Shown here piece after piece: positions 43,066 to 54,496 of a stretch of DNA of 64,000 nucleotides. Within the stretch, counting starts at the first letter, position 1. Each line of letters starts with the position of its first letter. Origin of the DNA: Macrotis lagotis (lineage: Eukaryota > Chordata > Mammalia > Peramelemorphia > Peramelidae). The stretch spans positions 224,783,157-224,847,156 of the forward strand of contig NC_133661.1 of assembly GCF_037893015.1 (NCBI RefSeq). Reading direction: 5' to 3'. The notes below the pieces were generated by a model. That model did no database searches. It was not told the origin of the DNA and was given only the letters and a program-made list of their open reading frames with translations. A program made the translations under genes and the position numbers.

Positions 43066-43274
43066 ATGATGGGTTATAAACAGGAAGCCCATAAAGAGTG
43101 ATAAATGACATCCAAGAGATATATGCTCCCAAAAGGAGATGAATAGATAATATAGTAAGAGTGAAGTAGATAGATAGTTGTATGAGCCCATGTGGAATTA
43201 AAACACCTGAAGAAAGATCCCCAGCTATTTGGGTCACAATTTACATACTCGGGAGAGAGGGCCACATTAAAGAA

Positions 43275-44010
43275 ATCGCTAATTCAATCAATATATTATC
43301 ATTTATAAAATGCTAGGTTCCAAGGTTACAATAAGAGGCCAAAGACAGTACCTGCCCTGAAAAAGCTCACAATTTAATAGGAGAGACAACATATACACAA
43401 ACAAACTTCATACAGTATAAATAGAAAATAATTAACAGAGGAAAGGCACTACAATTAAGAGCGTTTTTTTTTTGGAAGACTTCTAGTAAAAGATGGGATT
43501 TTGATTGGAACACAAAGGAAGTTGGGAAGGTCATTAGGTGTGACAAAGTAGGAAAAATGAGCCAGGCATGGGCTTTGATCAAAGAAAATGCCCAGAGTTG
43601 AGAGAGATAGAATTTCTTGTTCATAGAACAAACAGAAGGCCAATGTCACTGAAAACATGTCAAAGAGTAAGGTGTAAGAACATTGGAAAGGTAGGAGGTG
43701 GACAAGGTTATGAAGGGTTTTTTGAATGTTGAACAGTATTTTGTATTTGTTCCTGAAGGCAATAGTTTTATTAAGTGAGCTCATGAAGGAAGTGGAAAGA
43801 TGGAACCTGTGTTTTAGGGAAAATCATGCTAAATGGAGGATGGATTAGAATGGGGAGAGAAAGACTTAAGGCAGGCAGACCCACCAGCAAAGTATATCCA
43901 TAGTCCAGGAATGAGATGATGAGGGCCTGCATTAGAGTGTCAGAAAAGAGAAGAGGATATGTAGGAGATGTTGCAAAGGTGAAATAAGGAATAAAAATGT
44001 GAAACTCAAA
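43275..44010 (+). repeat. Dispersed long repeat
   Basis: CAATATATTATCATTTATAA, CCTGCCCTGAAAAAGCTCAC, AAAGATGGGATTTTGATTGG, GAAGGCCAATGTCACTG, TGAAGGGTTTTTTGAATG, GACCCACCAGCAAAGTATAT and ATGAGGGCCTGCATTAGAG. Confidence 0.7.
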
Positions 44011-44110
44011 AGCTTTCAAAAGGAGGAATATTGCAAACTATCTTTGCATGTAACTGAAACACACACACACACACACACACATATAAAGAAATGAAAACAA
44101 AAAAACACAT
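43997..44110 (+). mobile_element. L1 3' tail with (CA)n
   Basis: GTGAAACTCAAAAGC and AAACTATCTTTGCATGTAAC are the last bases of marsupial L1. They are followed by (CA)n at 44060-44083 in place of a pure A tail. Confidence 0.6.
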
Positions 44111-44159
44111 TAAAAATGTTTAATGTACCATACTCAGAGCTAATATACAAAGATAAACA

Positions 44160-44455
44160 CAACAGAGGAATGGTTTGATGGAAATGAGAATTGGACAGGA
44201 CCTTAGAAATCTTTTTTTGTAGCTAATGGGATCATAAATTTAGAAAACCACAAATTAGCATTATCTACTTTGTATTATATTTTCATTTATTTTGTGAAAC
44301 ATATCTCAATTTAAATCTGGTTCAAGCTTCACTCATAGCAAGTTTCACACCTCTGATGATTGACTCCAACATTTTATGAATGAAGCAACTGAAGTCAAGG
44401 AGATGAAGTGACTTACATTAGATGGCATGGGTTGTACAAAGAATTATCAAATCAG
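44160..44455 (-). mobile_element. MIR3/L3-type fragments
   Basis: GAATTGGACAGGACCTTAG near 44190 and AAGCAACTGAAGTCAAGGAG near 44385 suggest one split fragment. Confidence 0.4.
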
Positions 44456-44469
44456 GATTATCGCACATT

Positions 44470-44850
44470 TTTTCTTTTTTTTAAATATTCTATTTCCCCC
44501 CCAATTACATGTAAAAACAATGTTTAACATTCCTTTTTTTTTAGTTTTTAGTTTCAAATTTTATCTCTCCCTTCCTCCTAACCCCACCCCCCTGAAGCAA
44601 TTTGAATTATGGGATCATATAAAACATATTTCCATTTTAGTCATGTTGTGAAAGAAAACTGAACAGAAGGAAGGAAGAATGGAAGTTAAAAAAAGAAGGA
44701 AGGAAGGGAAAAAAAGAAAAATAGCATGCTTTGGTCTATATTCAGATGCCATCAGTTCTTTCTCTGGAAGCAGATAGTATTTTTCATCATGAGTGCTTTG
44801 GAATTATCTTGAATCATTGCATTCTTGAGAATAACTAAGTCATTCATAGT
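44470..44850 (-). mobile_element. L1 3' UTR
   Basis: AATTACATGTAAAAACAATG, TTTAGTCATGTTGTGAAAG and TTTCTCTGGAAGCAGATAG follow the antisense L1 3' UTR order. Confidence 0.6.
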
Positions 44851-44929
44851 TTTTCATCATATTATATTTATCTCCCATTTCTGATTGTAGAAGTAGAAAA
44901 GGCCAGACCAATGAGATTTTCCAGTATCT

Positions 44930-45150
44930 CCAAGAATCATAGAATGGTAGGTGAGGTGGGACTTCAGTATAGAGAGAGAGTTTTAAAATATTAGACTGGG
45001 ATTTTAGCAATTATAAAATTCAACCTTTTCCATTTTACAGATGATGAAACTGAAATCTAGAGAGATGAGGGGATTTTCTCAAAATTGTAATTAATGAATA
45101 GAGGAGCTAGGACCAGAACCTAAATCTCTTGATTACAGCTCCATCTTCTT
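44930..45150 (-). mobile_element. MIR/L3 fragment
   Basis: TCATAGAATGGTAGGTGAGG and TTTTACAGATGATGAAACTG. Confidence 0.5.
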
Positions 45151-45588
45151 TTCTCCTACTACCTACCTTTACTTGATCTCCAAGTTTTAACTACTATCTT
45201 ATCAGGTAGGATGGGGGAGGGGGATTTTCAGTAAGGAAAATTCAATAAGACAATTTGTAAATAGATCTGCAAATTCACAGGACCCAATAGGTGAGTCAAG
45301 GGAGCCAAGTGTTTTTATCAAAACCAGATTCCAGGTGTTTTTCTTTAAAATGAACATAGTGATAACCGCAAGAAACCCCACAAGTGTGCAGATCACCAAT
45401 CCTGGTTGAGAGTATGAAAGATTCCTTTGAACCTTCTTTACCCTAGCTTGCTTGTGAGTAACTGGGACCATAGGGAAGTTCCATGAGTTCCCTGGGAGAC
45501 ACTTGTGTCCTTACCTGAATTAGTGTATGAGCATTTCTCTGCATGTTGGAAAAAGAAGTATATAGTAACAGTTAATAATTGCACTAAA
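45151..45588. other. Unassigned stretch with an orphan 89-residue frame
   Basis: A minus-strand frame at 45202-45471 has a hydrophobic segment (LVICTLVGFLAVITMFIL) but I recognise no family. There is no second exon or other support. It may be a non-repeat remnant. Confidence 0.3.
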
Positions 45589-45600
45589 AATATGACTGAG

Positions 45601-45747
45601 AGGGGCGGCTAGGTGGCGCAGGGAATAGAGCACTGGCCTTGGAGTCAGGGTTCAAATGCGACCTCAGACACTTAATAATTACCTAGCCGTATGGCCTTGG
45701 GCAAGCCACTTAACCCCATTGCCTTGAAAAATCTAAAAAAAAAAAAA
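45601..45747 (+). mobile_element. Young dasyurid-type SINE
   Basis: GGGGCGGCTAGGTGGCGCAG head and CTTGAAAAATCTAAAA tail. The perfect 12-bp duplication AATATGACTGAG lies at 45589-45600 and 45748-45759. The middle lost a few bases (TCAGGGTTCAAATG). Confidence 0.95.
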
Positions 45748-45904
45748 AATATGACTGAGTTAGAGAAAAAGTTTGAAAGGAAAAAAAAGTACCTCCTACT
45801 TACATAGAAAGTTGTGAACCTGTAAAAGGTCTAAATTTGAGTCTGATATTATACACTTAGTAGACATGGATTCATGTGACCTTGAGTAAGTCATTATTCT
45901 ATTT

Positions 45905-46030
45905 CTTTCTTTTTGAGGCAATTAAGTGACTGATCCAGGGTCACACAGCTAGGATCTAAGGTCAAATTTGAACTCGGGTCCTCCTGACTCCAAGACCAGT
46001 GCTTTATCAATTTTCACTATCTAGCATCCC
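45905..46030 (-). mobile_element. Dasyurid-type tRNA SINE, old
   Basis: GATCCAGGGTCACACAGCTA, GGGTCCTCCTGACTCC and the head CTATCTAGCATCCCC. Confidence 0.65.
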
Positions 46031-46264
46031 CACCATTTATTTCTTTCTAGTACCCATCTGCAATTGGGAATAATCATATTTGTACAAATTACCTCCTGTG
46101 ATTTTTATTCAGGAAAGGATTTTGTAAACGTTAGAGTGATATTTAAACATGGGTTAGTAACATGTGGAGAAGAATCAGGGCATAGTAAGCTCCAGGATCA
46201 ATTTACATTTAAAGTCTTACCTCTGACAAACTAGTTGTGTGACCATAAGGAGTCACATAACCTC

Positions 46265-46725
46265 TAAAGACTCAACAATCTCATTTGATCCTCTTGACAA
46301 TCCTCTGTTGTTACTGTTCTTTAGTCATTTCAGTCATTTCAAACTCTTCATGACCCTTTTTGGGATTTTCTGGATTGATCTACCATTTCTTTTTCTAGCT
46401 CATTTTACAGATGAGGAAACTAAGGCAAACAGGACTAAGTGACTTGCCCAGGGTCACACAGCTATAAGTGTCTGAGACTGGATTTGAACTCAGGAAGATG
46501 AGTCTTCCTGACTCTAGGCTCTACACTTTATCCAGTGTCACCCAGCTGCCTTGATGACCCTGAGAGAAGGGACTATTATTATCCCCATTTTACAGATGAG
46601 GAAACTGAAGCAAATAGAGGTTTAAATAACTTGCTTAGGATCATATAATAAATGTCTGGATTTGAACTCAGATCTTCCTGACTCCAAATATAGTTCTCTA
46701 TTTACTATAAGACCCAGATGCTTAA
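46265..46725 (-). mobile_element. MIR split by a MAR1-like SINE
   Basis: Left part CAATCTCATTTGATCCTC and right part ATTATTATCCCCATTTTACA, AGGAAACTGAAGC. The SINE sits at 46303-46552. Confidence 0.7.
46303..46552 (-). mobile_element. RTE-tailed SINE (MAR1-like) inside MIR
   Basis: TTGTTACTGTTCTTTAGTCA, CTCATTTTACAGATGAGG, GGCAAACAGGACTAAG and CACCCAGCTGCCTT. Confidence 0.8.
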
Positions 46726-47153
46726 ATTATAGACTGCCAGAGGTGTTCCCCACAGCTACAAAATTCTAAGTTCAAGCCAAAAATAAAAAATCTACTAATA
46801 ATAGCAATAATTAGTGGTAGGTGTATTAGTTAATAATAGATAATGATTATCATCATATTTAAGTAGTTGCCAAAATCACCAGGCTGTTATTTCAGAAGGA
46901 ACTGGAATGTTTCATTGCCAACTGGATTCCTCATTTATTCACTTCGACCTGAAATTCTGTAAATTGGAAACAAAGTCATTCAGAGCATTTAGAACTGGAA
47001 GGAGTCTTTGGGGTCATTCAATTTAACATTGTCCAGATTTTTTTGGTCATGTTGCCCTATAACTAAAACTGTGCTTGAGCATTCACTCCCAATATATGTT
47101 TATTTATTTATTTATAAATTAATATGCATATCCTACTATAATAACAGGGGCAG
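46726..47153. other. Unassigned stretch
   Basis: Short AT-rich patches such as TATTTATTTATTTATAAATT just before the LTR-like unit. Otherwise nothing. Confidence 0.35.
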
Positions 47154-47844
47154 TGAAGGGTTAATACCCATTCTGATTCTGGGCAAGGCCATATGCTGGT
47201 TCCCCACCCAAGGTTCCCCCACCCAAGGTCCCCCATCACCTTTGCATTAACTTGGATATTTTTGTATGTGCCCAATACTCCCTCCAGGAACTAGCTATTC
47301 CTGGAGGTTGAATCTTGGGAGGGTTGGCTACCCTCCCAGAGGTTCAACATTTAATTAATTTCAGAACCTTGGCCACGAGTCTTCCCAGGTCGTGCACATA
47401 CTCTTCACATGGTCATGCACGTACTCTTCACATGTCCTGGTTAAGTGCCAAAAAAAGCTTATATAAGTGTATTGGCAATGTATCACCTTTGTCTGGGACC
47501 CCTTAAAAGTCCCTAACATTGGCCAGCCCCTTGGAGTTTTGCCCATGGAAAGGATGCTTTGCCTGGGATGCTATGATTTGGAATTCCCCAGCTACTATTG
47601 ATTCAGATGTTGGTGCTACCCCGATTGGTGATGTTTTCTTTTAATATTTTTCTTTTAATATCTATCTTTATGTAGGCTTTGCTCTTCTTTTTATTATATT
47701 GGGATTTATTGGTTACTTTTGCTGTAAAATTGATTTATTTCTACCTGTTTTATAATCACTTTATTAAATATACTTTTTGTTTTGTTTTGTTGGTGTGAAT
47801 GTGTCATTTTGTAGGAGTGAATAGAAACCAAAACTCCTTAATCA
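47154..47844 (+). mobile_element. Probable solo LTR of an endogenous retrovirus
   Basis: A 691-base unit starts TGAAGGGTTAATACCC and ends CCTTAATCA (TG...CA). It has a TATA-like box (CTTATATAAG, 47458-47467), a polyadenylation-type ATTAAA (47763-47768) about 300 bases downstream, and a T/G-rich end. Upstream of the TATA box are a tandem pair of 23-base units (47388-47410, 47411-47433; 21 of 23 positions equal), typical of U3 enhancers, and a shorter CCCACCCAAGG pair near 47205-47225. No gag, pol or env remains. No convincing target duplication was found; AACAGG on both sides could be one. Confidence 0.55.
47388..47433 (+). promoter_or_regulatory. Tandem 23-base pair in the LTR-like unit
   Basis: Two adjacent units sharing TGCAC and TACTCTTCACAT. 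The position upstream of a TATA-like box suggests an enhancer-type duplication. Confidence 0.5.
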
Positions 47845-47850
47845 AACAGG

Positions 47851-48050
47851 CAGCTAGGTGACAGCTAGGTGACACAGCCACAAGAGCACCAACTCTAAAG
47901 TCAGTTCTCATCACTTATTAGTTGTGTGATCACTTCACCCCATTTGCCTCAGTTTTCTTATCTATAAAACAAAATGACAAGCTACTCCAGTTTCTTTGCC
48001 AAGAAAACCCCAAATGGAGTCATGAAGAATCTGACATGACTAATCTACTA
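47851..48050 (+). mobile_element. RTE-tailed SINE (MAR1-like)
   Basis: GGCAGCTAGGTGACAGCTAGG (a partly duplicated head), TTTGCCTCAGTTTTCTTATC, AAGAAAACCCCAAATGG and a decayed tail. Confidence 0.7.
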
Positions 48051-48079
48051 AATAATTACACTATACTAATACACATGTT

Positions 48080-48218
48080 ATCAAACAACAAGCATTTATT
48101 AAGCCCCGTTCTATATACTATATATGTTAGCTATTAGCATATAAATACAAAGAATGAAATAATTCCTACTTTCTTGAAGGGTACTTTCTAATAGGGAAAT
48201 TAATTAATATAGAAGTAC
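48080..48218 (+). repeat. Dispersed long repeat, start fragment
   Basis: AACAAGCATTTATTAAGCCC, ATACAAAGAATGAAATAATT and GAAGGGTACTTTCTAATAGG. The RTE-tailed SINE at 48222 follows directly, so the later part at 48950 may be the same copy. Confidence 0.6.
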
Positions 48219-48221
48219 ATA

Positions 48222-48480
48222 TTGTTGCTTTCCATTTTTGAAGAGGACCAATGATATCTTGGGGTGATGTCTTAGCTCAGTACATGAGTTGGATTTAAAT
48301 GAGGCAGAGTTGCAGTAGTCTCATTCTCTCTTCCATGAATATCAAAGTCCAGTGGGAGGACAAAAACTCAGGATGACTAGTGATGACTTAGCATGCATGA
48401 CCTTGGGGTCTTTGATGTCTGACTAAACTCTAAGCACTCCAGGGTACCTGCTTCAAATGCTTTTTTCCTGGCAGTAAGTT
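48222..48480 (-). mobile_element. RTE-derived SINE, long form
   Basis: TATTGTTGCTTTCCATTTTT, GAAGAGGACCAATGATATC, ATCAAAGTCCAGTGGGAGG and CTTGGGGTCTTTGATGTC. Confidence 0.65.
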
Positions 48481-48945
48481 GAATAAGACCAAGGGACAAG
48501 ACTATACTTCTAAGTAGGTCTAAGAACTATATCAGGAATTTCCTGTTTCAACAAAAATCACAAAACCTGGGTTCAAATGTCATTCAAAAAAACCTTGAGT
48601 TTTTTTTTTAATAATTTGGGGGTAAGGTTTTTTGGGGGGTTTTCTCCTGTCTTTAGTCTCTTAATGTGAATCTGCCTCTCTCTAGCAGAAGCTACTAACA
48701 ATCCTGCTCTAACTTTGGACAGTCCTGACAGGAAGACACTAAACTTCCAAATTGGAAATTCTACCCACTGTGGGAAACAAAAAATCTTGCAGTTGTAAGC
48801 TAATAGAATATGGTTAAATGATAAGGTATCTTTTTATTTTAAAGTTATTTGTTAATTCCTCTCCCCATCTCTCCCAAACCCTTCTACCACAAATAAAGTG
48901 GAACCATAGAAAAACTGTTTTTCATCCATTCTCCTGAGGAAGATC
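48481..48945. other. Unassigned stretch
   Basis: T runs at 48600-48610, otherwise no recognised feature. Confidence 0.35.
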
Positions 48946-48949
48946 TTCA

Positions 48950-50510
48950 CATATTTGAGGTAGACACCCCACTATCTCACCAATAAATATCCATTAGAGA
49001 GAGGGAGGATATTAACAATTGGGAAGATCAATAAAGTCTTCATGTAGAAAGTTGTTCTAAAATTGCATTTTGAAGAAAGGATTACTGTGAAACAGAGATA
49101 AGGATGGAGTCCTTCCAGTTATGAGAGACAGAAAGCCCATTCAAAGCCATAGAGATAGGAGATTAGTGACTATTTGTAGGAAACAGAGAGTTAGTTTGGC
49201 TAAATCAGTGGAAAGCAAGACTGGAAATAATATCTTTTGGCTAGATCACAAAGTACAGGAAGAAGAATAATGCCTAATAAGAATGGGAAAAATGAGTTGG
49301 GCCCAGACTGTGAAAGAGCTGTAAACATAGAGGAGTTTATTTTTTATTCTAGAGGTGAGAAAAAGCCACTGGACTGGACTGGGGAGAGACTTGGGTTGGG
49401 AATCCACTTGAGGATGCTCTTAAAACTATTTTAGGAAAAAAAAGTAAAAAAGGTCTCAACTAAGATTTTTAACTATATGATTAGAGATAAGGGGTAGGAT
49501 TCTAGAAATGTTATAGAGATAGATATGACAAGATCTGGCAACTGATTAGAATAAATTTAGTGGGTGAGAGGGAGGAATCAAGAATAGTAAATTTGATTAA
49601 ATTTAGTAAATTTGATCCCTTCAATAGAAAAATGGAAGTTTTGAAAAAAGAATAGAGTTTAGAGGAGAGAGAATGAGTTGCATTTTGGTTTGACAGATAA
49701 TGATAATATAGATAGATAAATATTTAGTGCTTATTATATTCTTATATGTTCCAAGCACTCTAGTGCTAAACAGTAGAGACATACTAAGTTTGTGATGTTT
49801 CTGGGTCATCAGTTAGAAATGTCTAATAAGTAGTTGGTGATGGAGGCTAAAGTTCAGAGGAGAGATTGAAACTGAATATACAATCATTTGAATAAAAATT
49901 GAACTTAGAGGAGCTTATGAGGTCATTGAAAGAGGGTGTAGAGAGAGAAGGGATGATAACTCAGAACAGAATCTTGTAGAACTTCAACATTTGGGGCTTG
50001 TTTTATGAATTATGAGACATCAGATGAAACTGAAAAGAGGTTATATAAGTTAAGAAGAGAAAACTAGAGGAGGACAATGTCACAAGAACCCAGAGAGGAA
50101 AGAAAAGTATCAATGGTGTCAAATGTAGCAAAGAGGTTGAGAAGACTTAAGGACATGAGATTTGGCAGCGAATTTGGCTTTGGTAACTTGAGAGAAAACA
50201 TTCCTTTTAGGTACTTAAGTAGAAGTCATATTGGAATCAAAGGAGAGGAAATGGAGACAATGAGAAGTATTTTTTCAAGGAACTTGGTTGAGAAAAGGAG
50301 GAGAAATGTAGGACAATAGCTTGAGAAGATCATAGTGAATATTTTTTAAAGATAAAGAAGACAGACACATCTGATAGCAGTAGAAGGAACCAGCAGATAT
50401 GGAGAGATTGAATATTAAGGAGAAACAGAGAGACAAAAGAGAGACAGAGAGGTGAAGTTGGGATCTGCTGAAGATGTGAGAGGAGGTGATCAAGCATATA
50501 TGTTGAAGGG
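48950..50510 (+). repeat. Dispersed long repeat, middle and 3' part
   Basis: Landmarks are GGCAACTGATTAGAATAAAT, GTGAGAGGGAGGAATCAAG, GGTCATCAGTTAGAAATGTC, CAGAACAGAATCTTGTAGAA, TCAATGGTGTCAAATGTAGC, AAAGAGGTTGAGAAGAC, TTTTTTCAAGGAACTTGG and GTAGGACAATAGCTTGAGAA. These continue the order seen in the 16515 copy and extend it. An 80-residue frame at 50077-50319 is accidental. Confidence 0.55.
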
Positions 50511-50514
50511 TTAG

Positions 50515-50740
50515 GAGGGCTTAAAAGAGGCAGTGGGTATTATCGAAAGAACAATGAACCAAGTTCATTTGGTTCACTAGTCCTGGTTCTCTCATAAACT
50601 CACAGTAAGACCTTGGGTAATTTATTTGACCTCTTTGGTCCTCAATTACCTCTTCTGTCAAGTGGGGATAGCAAATAGCTGCCAGGGATGCATTGGAGCC
50701 AGTTCTAACCAATTCAGTAGTCAAATGCTAAATATTCAAA
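50515..50740 (+). mobile_element. MIR fragment
   Basis: GTCCTGGTTCTCTCATAAAC, AAGACCTTGGGTAATTTATT and TTCTGTCAAGTGGGGATAGC. Confidence 0.6.
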
Positions 50741-50834
50741 GTGAACATTTATACCTTGGGAATCAGTAAATTCTACTAATCAAGGCTTGATTTATTATAT
50801 TGTTGATATCTGAACTTAAGAAAGAGACAAAGGG

Positions 50835-50980
50835 TCAACTAATAGTGAAAGGATAGAGTACTGGCCTTAGACTCAAGAGGACTTCAGTTCAAATTCAGCC
50901 TCAGACATTTACTAGCTATGTAAATGAATCTTGCACAAGTCATTTGAGATCCCTTTTGCAAAAACAAAAAAAGGAAAGAA
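50835..50980 (+). mobile_element. tRNA SINE fragment
   Basis: GGATAGAGTACTGGCCTTAG, GTTCAAATTCAGCCTCAG and CTTTTGCAAAAACAAAAAAA. Confidence 0.6.
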
Positions 50981-51384
50981 AGAACGTGATAGAGAAAATA
51001 TTAATAATGCAGATTAAAGTTTAAAGTGTATTATGCTAATATTTTCTCCCCAGAGAGGCATGACATTGTTAAATGTTTACACATTTGATACCTGTACTGC
51101 TTACTTTATGTTGTGAAGATCAAATGAGATAAGATTTTTGAAAGTTTTTAAAAAAATAAAAGGCTTTCTGTAGGGTACAGATGTGAAACAAAATACTATC
51201 ATAATAATACCCACTTTAGGGATCTGACTGGAAATACTAGCTTATCTAATTTTTAAGATTAGAAAAACACGTGAATTTGCTAAAACGTAGGAAGGCTGAT
51301 ATGGAAGATATAATAGATAGACATATAGTGAACTGACTGGCATTAAAAAATACCTTTCAGTTTACTGTCCTCTATGGTCTAATC

Positions 51385-51610
51385 TACTAAAGTATAGTCA
51401 GTTAGAGGTATAGTACATAGGCTGCTGGGCCTCAAGTCAGGAAGACCTGAAGTTAAATCCAGACTCAAATATTTCCAAGCTATGTGACCCTGGGCAAATC
51501 AAATAACCTCTACTTTTCTTAACCCACAGGAGAAGGAAATGGGATACTTTGCCAAGAGAACTTCAAATGCGGTCACAAATGAAAGTGAAACAACAATAAT
51601 AATTTCCTGA
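51385..51610 (+). mobile_element. RTE-tailed SINE (MAR1-like)
   Basis: CAAGTCAGGAAGACCTGAAG, AGGAGAAGGAAATGGG, TTTGCCAAGAGAACTTC and AAACAACAATAAT. Confidence 0.7.
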
Positions 51611-51629
51611 CTCCTTATCTAGAACTATA

Positions 51630-51660
<31 letters not shown>
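51630..51660. repeat. (AAT)n microsatellite
   Basis: About nine AAT units. Confidence 0.9.
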
Positions 51661-51895
51661 ATGTTCACATAATACTTAACAATGTGCCAGTCATCATGCT
51701 GTGCTTTAATCATTATCACAATTGATCCCCTCAATTCCAGGAAATTGTGGATATCATTATCCCTATTTTACATATGAGGAAACTGAGTCACACAAAGATG
51801 AAATGATTTGCACTAGGGTCACATAGATAGTAAGTATTTGAAATTGAATTTGAACTCAGGTCTTTCTGACTTTAGAGCAGACGCCTCTATCTCAG
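51661..51895 (-). mobile_element. MIR SINE
   Basis: CCCTATTTTACATATGAGGA, GCACTAGGGTCACATAGAT and TTGAACTCAGGTCTTTCTGA. Confidence 0.75.
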
Positions 51896-51974
51896 AGTTT
51901 TGACTAGGTGACTTTAAAGGTCCTTCTGGCTCTTGGCTCTGATCTTAATGCTTTTCTCTTCTTAACATTCTATA

Positions 51975-52200
51975 TTAGGAGTACTTAACTTTTTTTGTGT
52001 CAAGGACCCCTTTGGCAGCCTGATGAAGTCCATGATCCTTTTCTTAACTTAATGTTTGTCATAATGGCAAGAAATACTATTTCAATTAGAGCTTACTGAA
52101 AACAAATAGAAATCATTTTTTTCCTCATTTAAGATCACAGATGTCTAAAATCTATCCATGGACCCCTTTGGGAAACTGTGAACCTGAGGCTGAGAGCCCC
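51975..52200. mobile_element. hAT-like non-autonomous element
   Basis: AGGAGTACTTAACTTTTTTT, GTCAAGGACCCCTTTGGCAG, ATTAGAGCTTACTGAAAACA and TATCCATGGACCCCTTTGGG match a remembered mammalian hAT-type repeat. The end lies at about 52195. Confidence 0.45.
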
Positions 52201-52214
52201 TATTCCATATCATT

Positions 52215-53200
52215 TGGTTGGTTCTTCTCCTTTGTTATTAAAGACCAAAGTAACATCACTATGTTTGAGACAAATTACAGTGTGTCCAACTGTGGCAAAT
52301 CAACTCAACATGAGCTCAGAATGCTCTACCACAGGTTGAACATAGATAGTCCATGTGAACACCTGGGGTGGATATTCTAAACTTACAGATGTCAAGTTTT
52401 CTCTGAGCTGCTTCAATATTGCCCTTCTCATAGAGCACAGCACCCTCACTGATGAGGGCACGCCATGCTGGGCAGTCCTGTGCCAGTGTCTTCCAAGCTG
52501 CACAATTAACCTAAAGTTCTTAAGAGACCTTCAGGGTATCCTGGTATCATTTCTTCTGACCCCTTGTGAGCACTTGCCCTGTGTGATTCTTCATAGAATA
52601 GTCTTTTTGGTAAGCTTATGTCTGGCATTCTAACGTGACCAGCCGATCTTAGTTGTACACTCTGTTGTAATAAAATGCTAAGCAGAAGTGCTCAAGAAAG
52701 GAAATCAGTGTCTGGTACCTTCTCCTGCCAGGTGATTTTCAGAATCTTCCTAAGATAATTAAATGGAAGCGATTCACTCTCCTGACATGGCACTGGTAGA
52801 CTGTCCAGGTTTCACAGACACAGCAATGAGGTCAGCACAAGGACTCTGTAGACCTTCAATTTGGTAGTCAGTCTAAAACCTCTTTTCTCCCACATTTTCT
52901 TTCAGAGTCTCCCCAATACTGAGCTAACTCTGGCAATGGGAGGGTCAACCTCATTGTCAAGGTAAGTGAACTCGTCCACAGAACTCAAAACTTCTCCATT
53001 TGCTGTAATCAATGGTTCCACACATGGATGATATGGTGCTGGCTGATGGAGCACCTGGCTTTTCTTGGTCCTTTCTCCCCAAACAAACCCTGCCTACATA
53101 TTTATGGACTTCATTCTGCACATTAATTCTCTCCAATAACCTGGTCTGATAGTTTTTTGATTCATCAAACAAAGCAATTCCCACAACCAACAACTAATTT
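52215..53200 (-). mobile_element. RTE-clade LINE, 3' half of ORF and 3' end
   Basis: Minus-strand pieces read QVLHQPAPYHPCVEP, VNGEVLSSVDEFTYL-like text (GCAAATGGAGAAGTTTTGAG), RLTTKLKVYRVLVLTSLL, QLRSAGHV, LPKRLFYEE, WKTLAQDCPAWRALISEGA and CSTCGRAF near the end. This is the canonical C-terminal order of RTE/BovB, with its final CxxC zinc-finger-like motif. Frameshifts and stops show that it is inactive. The 3' end (about 52215-52260) shares text with the GTCCTT-type SINE tails, so it is a plausible partner lineage for them. Confidence 0.75.
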
Positions 53201-53550
53201 ACTCAGACTCACCTATTCACAGGGATGGTTATTCTTAAACAATCACTCAAAACTTTGCCACTTGGAGCATTTTGAATTTTGAAACTCTACTTTCTGACCT
53301 ATTATTTCCTATTATTATTCTATTCCTATTATTATTTCTATCTCTCCCTCTGTTTCACTCCTAAACCTATATCTTTATCCTCATCCTCACCTTTGGTCCT
53401 ACAATTCTTTGGTGTTTTTCCTGCCAGTTCATCACTTCCCATTCTGACCTTACAATCTTTTTGAGTTCGTCCTATTGTTCAGTTTTTTTATGCATGACTT
53501 ATACCCTTGAACCCCTGGCTCTCATATCTTCTTTTTCAGTTCTCAGTCAT
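53201..53550. other. Unassigned stretch
   Basis: T/C-rich, TTATTATT-type patches near 53300-53340. No feature was recognised. Confidence 0.35.
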
Positions 53551-53554
53551 ATAT

Positions 53555-53762
53555 GATTTTCCATTACCACATTTGGGGTTTTCTTGGCAAAGATACTGAA
53601 GTGGTTTTCCATTTCCTCCTCCAGCTCATTTTTACAGAGGAAGAAATTGAGGCAAACAGGGTGAGTGACTTGCCCCAAAGTCACACAGCTTGTAAGCTGT
53701 CTGAGATTTAACTCAGGTCCTCCTGACTCCAGTCCCCACTACTCTATCCCCTGCACCTTTAA
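53555..53762 (-). mobile_element. RTE-tailed SINE (MAR1-like)
   Basis: TGGGGTTTTCTTGGCAAAGA, CCATTTCCTCCTCCAGCTC, GAGTGACTTGCCCCAAAG and CTACTCTATCCCCTGC. Confidence 0.75.
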
Positions 53763-54490
53763 AAGTGCCTAGATGATCTAAGGCTAAGGTCCCCTTTTAG
53801 TTTTAAAATTCTCTAAGTACATGAGTCTTTGAAAATAATTCTGAACCTCCCATATTGTTCCTGTGACTTGACCTGCATACCCTGAGAATCTCTAGCCCAA
53901 TATCCAGAATTAGCAATTGTGTCAAATCTCTTTGGAGCATACCCAGTCCAGAGGCCCTTTTCACCTTAAGATCTGCTTCCCTTGGAATGTTCCCTCCTTA
54001 GACAGTGACACGTTCTCCATAGCATAATTCTACCTCATGCCCAATAATGTATTCTGTAATCTTTCAGGGTGATGACAGATGTGGGTAACACTCACAAAAA
54101 CACAATCAGTGCCAGCTTATCAATTATCATTCCTGAGGAGACAGTACTATAAGCAGAGGTCCCAGAATAGGATTTAGGTCAAAGACACTGGGAAACTCAG
54201 GGTCAATTTCTGATCAGATTTCCCAACCTGAGTGCTGACTTTCTCTACCTTACCAGAGAAATGAAAGGAGATAAGAAATGATAACAAAAGGTAGCCATGA
54301 AAAGAGATCTGAAATTGAGAGATGTAAATTTAAGTCCTGATTCTTTCTCTTATCATTCAGTTAACTTTGGGAAGATCATAAGAATTAGAACCCAGGGCCC
54401 CTTTGAAATCATGTGGTCCAATATCTTGACTTTATAGAAAAAGGAAATCACAGTAGACTGACTTGTCTCTGGTTCCATATTGAAGGTTTC
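53763..54490. other. Unassigned stretch
   Basis: No recognised repeat, apart from a possible weak MIR (54400-54430). No coding signal. Confidence 0.35.
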
Positions 54491-54496
54491 TTTCAT

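Noticed and set aside
45202-45471. 89-residue frame with one hydrophobic segment
   Set aside because: No family was recognised, there is no start context or second exon, and the length is within chance for this composition.
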